DNA of 64,000 nucleotides, taken from Setomelanomma holmii. Lineage: Eukaryota > Ascomycota > Dothideomycetes > Pleosporales > Phaeosphaeriaceae. How positions within the stretch are numbered: position 1 is the stretch's first letter; each line of letters begins with the position of its first letter. Shown in pieces: positions 56,955 through 64,000 of this stretch. Position numbers and translations under genes: made by a program. The notes beneath the pieces were generated by a model. The model did no database searches and was not told where the DNA came from. It saw only the letters and a list, made by a program, of their open reading frames with translations. Where the stretch lies: assembly GCA_010015745.1 (NCBI GenBank), contig ML978248.1:1-64000 (forward strand), in the 5' to 3' direction.

Positions 56955-58408
56955 TCACCTGTCGTCCTCTTCACCTCCCACATCTCTCCTCATCCCACCC
57001 CCCAACATCCCCATAAACCCCAAAGTTCCGCTCCTAACCACCATCTCAACCCTCTTCTCCAATCCCTGCAAGCCCTCCGCAAATATCCCCATCCCCTCTG
57101 CACCCCAAGTACCCACCATATGTGCAAACAGCAGACTCAAAACATAATGTCCCGAGCACTGACCTCCTCGCGTAGCGTACTTCGTCGTGCTCCAAGTCAA
57201 GTATTTCGTTCGAAGCTGGTTCCATATGAGAAAGCGCGAGGCCTTGTGACTACCGTTGCCGTCTGAGATGTTGATGAGAGTCAGGCTGGTGAGGTAGATG
57301 CGCTGGAGGTCGAGCCACGCAAAGAGGACGGAGTCAAAGGTGTTGTAGAGGGTTTTGGCGGTGGTGCGGTAGTGTGCAGCGTTTCCTTTCCATTCCGTTT
57401 CGATCTGATCGAGGATCTTGGACTTGTCGGTACGCTTGTCCATATCGTAGATGTATTTGATGATGCTCTCTGAAAGGCGGTATCGCCGAAGCTGCTGTGT
57501 GACAAGAGTGCTAGTCGATGCCATTGCTTCTTGCGGCTGGTCGATTGGTTCGATGGTGGGTTGTCGGAATGTTGGAGTGTCGATTGCATTGTTTGGCCGG
57601 TATGGTACGAATGCACGTCCAGAGGTAGTTTGCTTCCATTTGGCTGTCGTCTTTGTGCTAGACAATGCATCAGCATTATGTAGGTCATTGCTGCAGCGGA
57701 TTGCAGCGGCTGGATGTCCCGGTGTATCCATGCCGAAATCGTGTGCAGCGTTGTCAAGGCCTCCTCCTGAGGCGTTGAATGGCAACTCGCCTTGGGCCAG
57801 TCTCGGATGATCAGCCACGCCATCTTGAGGTGGTAGGGCCGCCACTACACTTTCGCGAAATCTTCCGGTCGGCAGCCCGCTTTGTGTTAAACGCCCTGAT
57901 ACAAGTCCATTGGCGTACGTGTCGTCGAATGCTGAGCCAAACATCAGTGCGGATGCTACAAACATTCGTTGGAAGACGGGACACACCATTGTCGATTAGT
58001 GTCATCCTCTCACACCAAGTGTTTCTTGTAAGAAGACTCATCGTCGGGCTCTCTCAAGTGCGATCGATTGGTCAACTTTCCGCTCCATATGGCGGCACCA
58101 TACCTCTCCAATAATGCATCGATATCAAGGTCGAACATGCTGTTTGTTGCGGCGACCCGTACAAGTTGGTCGCGGGTCAAGGCTTTCTGCATGCGAGTTG
58201 CCAGCGCTAGGGTCTCCGTCGAGAGCGCCATGACAGACGGATGACTGAATTTTGCGCTCTTTGCACCGTCTCCACCCTCTGGCATGACGAGCCCGAGCCA
58301 TTCGTAAATACGGTGCAAGGTGACGCCGTTCCCTCCAGACATAAAAGAACGCCAATTGATGTCACTCCAGTCCTCTGTTTGAGGAAAGGGTCTGTGTTGT
58401 CCTGGCAT
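56955..58408 (-). CDS. Tandem-family copy B, about 440 residues, probably intact
   Basis: Exon 1 (58408 to about 58014) carries DWSDINWRSFMSGGNGVTL, IYEWLGLVMPEGG, MQKALTRDQLVRVAATNSM and DIDALLERYGAAIWSG, ending SSYKKHLV. The second exon is open to 56955 and carries a Pro/Gln-rich linker and the C-terminal module: LSESIIKYIYDMDKRTDKSK, TLYNTFDSVLFAWLDLQR, NQLRTKYLTWSTTKYATRGG, and EGLQGLEKRVEMVVRSG. The two frames differ in phase. A GTGAGA donor at 58013 with an acceptor leaving the exon at 57879 would keep frame (439 residues), but this join is unproven; the more obvious GTGTGAG/TTTGTAG pair does not fit. Start is the first ATG of the frame. Family and function unknown. Confidence 0.65.
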
Positions 58409-58636
58409 TTTCGATGATCGATGTAGGCTGGGTGTATTCAAACTCGATGACGAAAGCTTTTTTGGCGAGTAAACAGAGGCGAAGGTGCAGATGTAGGAGG
58501 CCGTTAGTAGGTCTCATGGACAGCTAATCAGTCGTGCCTTCATTGGCTCGCGAGGTGAAGGTGCCAAGTAGACAGAGTGAGAGCGAAAAAGGTATTTTGC
58601 GAGTTGACCACAAGGTCGTCGATATGTGTCGACTTG

Positions 58637-60235
58637 TCAAGGTTTGTCTGGCTCCATACTCCCAGTAGGCTGCTTCTTGTCACTCTTCTTCTCAGCTTCT
58701 GCCTTGTCCGTGCTCTCACTCTCTGCCATCATCTTGGCATCCTGCATCGCCGCTACCTTCGTCTTTGTCGGATGACCTGGTGAAGTTGCACTTTTCTCAG
58801 GTGCCGCCGTCTGCTGAGCATCCTCAACCTCATTCTGCCGCCTCTTCTCTTCCAGCATCTTCCTCCTCCCCTCCATTTCCCACCAAATCCCATCCACCGC
58901 CCTCAACAACCTCCTCCCATCCTCCAAATCCCGCCTCCACCCATCTCTTCTCCACCTCTCATACCCCTCATCCCGCACCAACTCGTCAAACCTCTTCACC
59001 TCCGCGGCGATCTGCGCCTGGAACTTCTCCACCTCTTGCATCAACAGCGTCGGATCATGCCTTTCATACGCACCCACACTCTTCGCCGATTCCGGGAGCC
59101 ACGATTCGAGACTCTCGTCGCCTGCTTCGAGGGCAGCTTTGTGCCGCAGCGACATGCGCCATTGCGCAAGTTTATTGTCAATGGCACAAGCAGCGGTGTG
59201 CGTGCGGTTGTATGCGATTTGGCAGAGCATGATTTCCAGTAAGCGTTGGTGACGTTCGTCGTCGTCTCGATACTTAGTATGACAGTAATCGTACTCTTTT
59301 TGTGCGCTCATGAAGAGGATGTATTCGCCTTCTCGAAGTAGTGCGTCTCTTTCAGCCTCGAGTTCAGCCATCTTATCGCGTGTGGACTCGACGTTGATGT
59401 TTGCGAGGTCGTCGACGTAGTCGAAGGGTTGGGTGTAGAAGGGCTCTTCTTGTTCTGTTTGCTCGATTGGTGTGGACGTGTTTGAATCTGCCTTAGAGGC
59501 TGCGGTCTTATTCTTCATGATGCGTCCGCTGTAGTCGTCTGGCTGATCGAAGACAGTGTCTGGCAGGTTGCTCGTGTACCAGAGCCCGTTATGCCGAACA
59601 TACTGCTGTACGACTGGATCGAACTTCGCCATAAGCAACTTGTCCCAGAATATGGCCCAAAATTCCAACGACCTCCTCTTCAGTCTCCGATCCAGTCGCC
59701 TGTACGCCTTTTGCCGCTCGCCAGTATGTTGCAGATATCCATGCGCTCCAAGTACGCCAGCACACGCGCCAATGTTGGTCATGCCCAAACATCGTGTCCA
59801 CCGTGGTATCGCCGGCCGCCTCATGAACAGCGTCGGTATCGACGCCGCGAGTCCACCCACCGCACCAGCCAGGAATCCATCATCCACCGTCCGTCTCTTC
59901 GTCCACTTGTGTAGTCTCCAAGGCTTGGACTTGATATTCCTGTCCGCAAACAGGACCCCCACGAAGGCGTTATAGTAGTACCAGTTCACCGCAGCACCCA
60001 CAGCGCCAGCCCACACACCCAGCCGAGCAGAAGACCGTATGAAAAGCGCGGTCCTTGGTATCGATTGCGAAGGCGTGACTCGCTGTCTCCAGCCTGCCGC
60101 GAGGGACGTGTATGTAGCAGCGAGCGCGGTCGAGCCAATGACAGAGTATTGCAGCGTTGCGTTTGCGCCGAGAGGATCGGGACGTTTGGGAACGAGCTTG
60201 TGCTGGCCTTCGCCTAGATTGTGTTCAGTACTCAT
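58637..60235 (-). CDS. Uncharacterised membrane-associated protein, 532 residues
   Basis: Single exon. The N-terminal ~170 residues contain three or four short Gly/Ala-rich hydrophobic segments (YSVIGSTALAATYTSLAAGW; LGVWAGAVGAAVNWYYYNAF; GFLAGAVGGLAASIPTLFM; GMTNIGACAGVLGAHGYL), reminiscent of small mitochondrial inner-membrane proteins. The rest is a soluble, charged, helical region with long Glu/Arg/Lys coiled-coil-like stretches and a Lys/Glu-rich tail. An RRLKRRSLEFWAIFWDKLL segment marks the junction. No known catalytic motif. It interrupts the tandem family array but shares no motif with it. Confidence 0.8.
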   Translation of the reverse strand: MSTEHNLGEGQHKLVPKRPDPLGANATLQYSVIGSTALAATYTSLAAGWRQRVTPSQSIPRTALFIRSSARLGVWAGAVGAAVNWYYYNAFVGVLFADRNIKSKPWRLHKWTKRRTVDDGFLAGAVGGLAASIPTLFMRRPAIPRWTRCLGMTNIGACAGVLGAHGYLQHTGERQKAYRRLDRRLKRRSLEFWAIFWDKLLMAKFDPVVQQYVRHNGLWYTSNLPDTVFDQPDDYSGRIMKNKTAASKADSNTSTPIEQTEQEEPFYTQPFDYVDDLANINVESTRDKMAELEAERDALLREGEYILFMSAQKEYDYCHTKYRDDDERHQRLLEIMLCQIAYNRTHTAACAIDNKLAQWRMSLRHKAALEAGDESLESWLPESAKSVGAYERHDPTLLMQEVEKFQAQIAAEVKRFDELVRDEGYERWRRDGWRRDLEDGRRLLRAVDGIWWEMEGRRKMLEEKRRQNEVEDAQQTAAPEKSATSPGHPTKTKVAAMQDAKMMAESESTDKAEAEKKSDKKQPTGSMEPDKP

Positions 60236-61287
60236 TCCTCCCTATAGAGTCGTGCTCAAGACATACCAGGCGGTACGAACAGTCGCAGCACCATATCGTC
60301 CCTGTATTGCGAGCTGGATCGTAGCTTTGAAACTACCAGATTATGACTTCATATACGCCTTTCTAGATATCGCCAAATGACGGTCCCAGCGTTAGGCGCG
60401 TGTAGACGAGGTGTCGTAAGGCCGGTCATATCTGGCGTGGGTGCGGCCGGTGAAGTGTGAGGCGACTAGGCATGTGAGGCTGACGGGTCATCGTCGCATG
60501 TTACACGAGGCAGCAACGCGAGGTGCAGCTGATGTTGGGCGTGGGGTGCGGCGTCGCGTATGCTTCCTTGAATTGTTCAGCTTGGACGACAGGTGGAAAT
60601 GGTGTATTCTAAGTGTGGGGAATTTGGGATGCTGTGAAAGGGGAGTACGCGAAGTACGGGGTCGCGTCTTACGGCGCTGTGCCCGGGGAGACGGGGTCCA
60701 GGTGGAGGCAATCACGACCCAGCTTGCCGCACATGTTCACCTCCAACGGGACACCAGAGCCTCTTCCTTCCAAGGTCTTTCTCAAAAGGGCATGTCTACC
60801 TTCGCGCAGCTTTAAAAAGTGGATTGTATGTATATTATAGATGCTAGTAGGCCCTCCGTTCCTTATAGATCTGTCGCTAGCCTAGTTGACATGCGCATGA
60901 GCCTTCAGCTATGTCCCATCGAAGTTAGAAAGGTGTAGTACTTGTCATCGTAGAAGTCTACACATGCATCGAAGGATGGATCTTGACAACATGTTCATAT
61001 TTCCGTGTGAGAAGCTCTCAAATTCTCTATGTCCTCCTCCATTCTGATTACAACAATACAAGTATCAATCTAAGTAAAAACACTCCTCCAGAACAAAACC
61101 TTGGCCAACAAAGCTTTTGCAGATAACCAAAGACACTGAAGTCTGCCCAATCAATCTCCGAAACGCCATCGCTAATGTAATCAATGCGGGAAGTACAAAA
61201 TGAATGCCAACCTGCCCCCTATGGGCCCCCTCTCCATGTCGGACAGGAATAAGGAGTGGAATAATTAGTGAGATAGTAGAGGCCGTC
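60236..61287. other. Intergenic, about 1 kb
   Basis: Promoter of the membrane-protein gene and 3' flank of family copy A. Frames at 60441-60815 plus and 60488-60715 minus are mutually overlapping and without domain. Confidence 0.45.
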
Positions 61288-63718
61288 CTACTGACGATGC
61301 ATAACAATCTTGGCATCCTCCGATCTCAGGAACTCAAATACCGTTCTTTCGATGCGATTCAGCCCCTCTTTGAAGACGAACTCCGTGTTCTCAGTCTGCG
61401 TCATCACGCAGAAGGCACGAACGAGAAGGTCCTCCGGGCTCATTCCATCTACTGGGCTCATGTTCTTCCACTTCAACCGCAAGGTCCTGAGATCGTTCAT
61501 CAGTAGCAGTCGCTCGATGAGCGCGGGCGATGTCGCAGAAATTCCGGGTTGGGCGGCGATCTGATGCTGAAGATTGACTATCTGGAAGCGTTCTTGGAGC
61601 CAGGTTGTCAGGACGTGTGTGACGAGGTCGTAGTGTATGCCAAGTTCAGGACGGAAGACCGGCTCGCCATGGTACCAGAGTGTGTGAACGTGGTGTAAGA
61701 GAGCTGGCTCGTCCTGGAGTACTCCGGGCCTGGGGAACAACCATTGCAATAGCATAGTGGTTACTTCGCACTGAGTTACGCGCAGCGCGCCCGTAGGAAT
61801 GACGACCGGTCGCTGCGATACAGCCTGAGGAGGCTCGGCGGGTTGGCTCTTGAGGACTGGTTGCGTGTGACACGGTTGCTGGTGATGGGGCTGTGGAGCA
61901 GGCTGGTGCTGAGGCTGCGACGGATGGTTGCTGCTTACAGCAGCAGGTGGGGGCTGTGGTTGTGTTGGTACAAGAGTCATGCCATATGCGTGTGCGGTTT
62001 GCACCGCAGGTGCTGGCGCTATAGGCGCATTAGGTGCCGGTGGCGGCGGATTAGATGCGACCTGCGCATGTGGAGTATTAGATCTACTGGAAGGATGGGG
62101 TGCAAGAGAACGTCCGGCATAGTGGTGACTAGGACTACTTGAGCGACTATGGACCTGTATGCGTGCATGAGCGTGCGGTTGCGCTCTCTCTACAGCAGCC
62201 TGGGCAGGATGAGGATACGCTGGTAGCTGTGTTGAAGCTTGACCGTAAGGTCTCTCATGTGCTGCTTGCTGAGCTACAGGTGGGTTCTGCGGCTGTGGTG
62301 GAGGTGCTATATGCGCATGATGCGGATTCTGAGGTGCTGGAGACGCTCGACGGCTATGCGAGTTGCGGTCAGTAGATGAAGTCCTGGCGTGGAGTCCTTG
62401 CCCCGTAGAAGAGGTAGAAGCGGGAGGCGCTACAGCAGGATGGGCAGGGACGGGCTCTGATAACGGTCGTGTTACCGCGGCGTCCTTGATTACCGGATCG
62501 TAGGGGCTAGTATACTTGCGCGCATCCTGCTGTGGCTGCGGCGGGGAACGCTGTGGCTCTCTTGAAGATGTGCGTTCAGCATCCCGTGACGGTGCTCTCA
62601 AAGGCGGCGTGCTATTGACAGCCGTGAAACCACCAACATTGACTGCGATGAACCCACCGCCTACTGCAGGTGCTGGAGTACTGGACGGTCTTACAATGCC
62701 GTTACCATGGTTGCTGGACAAGGGACTGAGCTGGATTCTAGCCGCGTCCGCGCCGTTAGCTGGCGAAGGCGATAGATGATGATGCTTTTGACTCGGCAGA
62801 GGCGGGACATTCTCGACGCTGCCATGGCCGCCAGGGAGCAAGTTATGGAGCGACTTTCTAGGACTTTTGCTCCTCCTGTTGATTGGCATCGTGCTATATG
62901 GCCGCTTGTTAGACGTAGCTGAATGCTCTTCACCATCTGAGTAAGATCCAAAAGCCTCATTCTTCCTCTTCTTGCCGTTAACGGGCTTGACATCAAGGTC
63001 GGCACCAGGGGTGGCATCATGCTCGGGAGGTGTGAGCGAATGAGGCGTTCCATGTGGCGACTACGATGCGATTAGTGTACTATGCAGACATGCTGAGTGA
63101 CGACATACCAGTTGCGATTCGCCATCAATGTCAGCAAGTGTATCGTAATCATTAGCGCCGGATGGCCTCTTAAGCTTCATATTCCTGATGTAGTAGCATG
63201 CTTTGATGATGATCCATCGATGCAGGTGGACCTTGAGACTACACCAGGTTAGCGTGGGGCGCAACACCAACACCAGCATCAACTTGCATCTCCTTGTGTT
63301 CTGGCTCCTCGTAGAACAGATCTTTGTTGTAAGTTTTCTTCGTCGGATCAGGCGTGAGTAAGCACGTCCGATCCGCATCTTTACTCCAGATCGCCGGTCC
63401 GTAGCTTCCGAGCAGTTCCTCGAGCTCCTGATCGAGGCTCTGCGGATCAGCCGCAAAGTCGAGCAGCGCATCTCGCTCCTTTGGTAGCTCTTTGCTCAGC
63501 TTGGTGACCTCGCTCGACAACTTGCGATAATCCGGATTGTCGAACTTTGGAATGCCACGGTTGGTGGTGGAGCTGGAGGCGGAGAGGCCTAAGCCCAGAC
63601 ACTCTGTGACCTCGCGTATCGTCGGATTATGCGAGGAGAAGACGCTGATCCAGCGCGCCCTGTCCCAGCGCCGCACGCCGTGCTCCAGGTCCAATGCCAA
63701 GTTGTCCTTGGAGCTCAT
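61288..63718 (-). CDS. Tandem-family copy A, intact, 776 residues
   Basis: Reference member of the array. Exons 63718-63284, 63231-63109 and 63060-61288, all GT-AG, phase 0. N-terminal module: RRWDRARWISVFSSHNPTI, VTECLGLGLSA, ELEELLGSYGPAIWSKDADR, then KKTYNKDLFYEEPEHKEMQ. Intron 1 ends just before VHLHRWIIIKACYYIRNMKL. The third exon starts with a basic KPVNGKKRKNE (possible nuclear signal). It continues through ~370 residues of Pro/Gln/His/Ala/Ser-rich low complexity, and closes with the C-terminal module: YDLVTHVLTTWLQERFQ, LLLMNDLRTLRLKWKN, LLVRAFCVMTQTENTEF, KEGLNRIERTVFEFLRSED. The low-complexity centre and basic cluster are compatible with a nuclear regulator (inference). No known family recognised. 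Confidence 0.85.
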
Positions 63719-64000
63719 GGCGATGCATGGGCACAGCAACAATGATGAAAGGAAAAGTGATGTCGGAGGAATCAGATGGAGATGGAATGTGATGGCGTAT
63801 GATGTGTTGGGATTGTCGTCGGTAAAGGTAACAATTAGGGGCGCTAGCCCTGTCTTGGAAAAAGTTTCTTCTTTGCGGAGTCAGGGTTCCAGTCTCAGAC
63901 GCCCGTCGTACTACCCTAATACTCTATGCAAGTCTGGGCGCCGGCGTACTGGCAGGCTCGGTGCATCAGGTGAGGGTGGAAGCGTAAGGTATGACTGATG
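63719..64000. other. Window edge, upstream of family copy A
   Basis: Presumed promoter and 5' UTR of copy A. The plus-strand frame 63537-63998 mostly overlaps copy A antisense and is not accepted. A further family copy could lie beyond the edge but cannot be seen. Confidence 0.45.

Noticed and set aside
52229..63718. Interpretation of the tandem array as an operon-like or phage-derived system
   Set aside because: Genes have spliceosomal introns and fungal composition; there are no integrase, terminal repeats or mobile-element proteins.

Overview
This is a piece of a nuclear genome from a filamentous ascomycete. The genes are compact, with short spliceosomal introns of about 45-75 bp (GTAAGT/GTATGT donors, CTAAC/CTGAC-like branch sites, YAG acceptors). 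It also carries typical mould families: a HET domain, a PTH11/rhodopsin-type membrane protein, a homeodomain-plus-C2H2 factor, Dabb and ABM domains, and a fungal S41 peptidase. Dothideomycetes is my best guess from the overall style of the proteins, but no marker in the window proves it. I saw no convincing rRNA, tRNA, CRISPR array or autonomous transposon.

Layout. 0-4 kb: one uncharacterised gene and a gene-empty stretch with a degraded direct repeat. 4-13.3 kb: housekeeping genes, namely the mitochondrial succinyl-CoA ligase beta subunit, a DUF3245-like protein, a thiolase, nuclear transport factor 2, an extended SDR reductase and a MetE-like protein. 13.8-31 kb: a mixed accessory segment with two related homeodomain/C2H2 genes (both with damaged frames), biotin-protein ligase, an APC-family permease, a rhodopsin-like membrane protein and a HET gene. 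31.6-35.9 kb: betaine aldehyde dehydrogenase and a choline oxidase-like GMC enzyme, divergently transcribed. Together these would make the two-step choline to glycine betaine route. 36-48.3 kb: small unknowns, ABM and Dabb proteins, an asteroid/XPG-like protein, phosphoglucomutase and an oxysterol-binding protein. 48.5-50 kb: a decayed S41 peptidase.

52.2-63.7 kb is the most unusual part. Five consecutive minus-strand loci belong to one protein family that I do not recognise. They share an N-terminal module (a YG..IW..(D)R motif followed by an LHRWI-like segment), a variable Pro/Gln/Ser-rich linker and a C-terminal helical module (VL.AWL..QR, then a GL..LEKRVE-type end). One copy (63.7-61.3 kb) is clearly intact at 776 residues and one (58.4-57 kb) is probably intact. 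Three carry in-frame stops, most of them explainable as C-to-T or G-to-A changes. A single unrelated membrane-protein gene lies inside the array.

Most gene models below were built by joining exons by eye at splice sites that preserve frame and family homology. Where the join is not certain, the entry says so.
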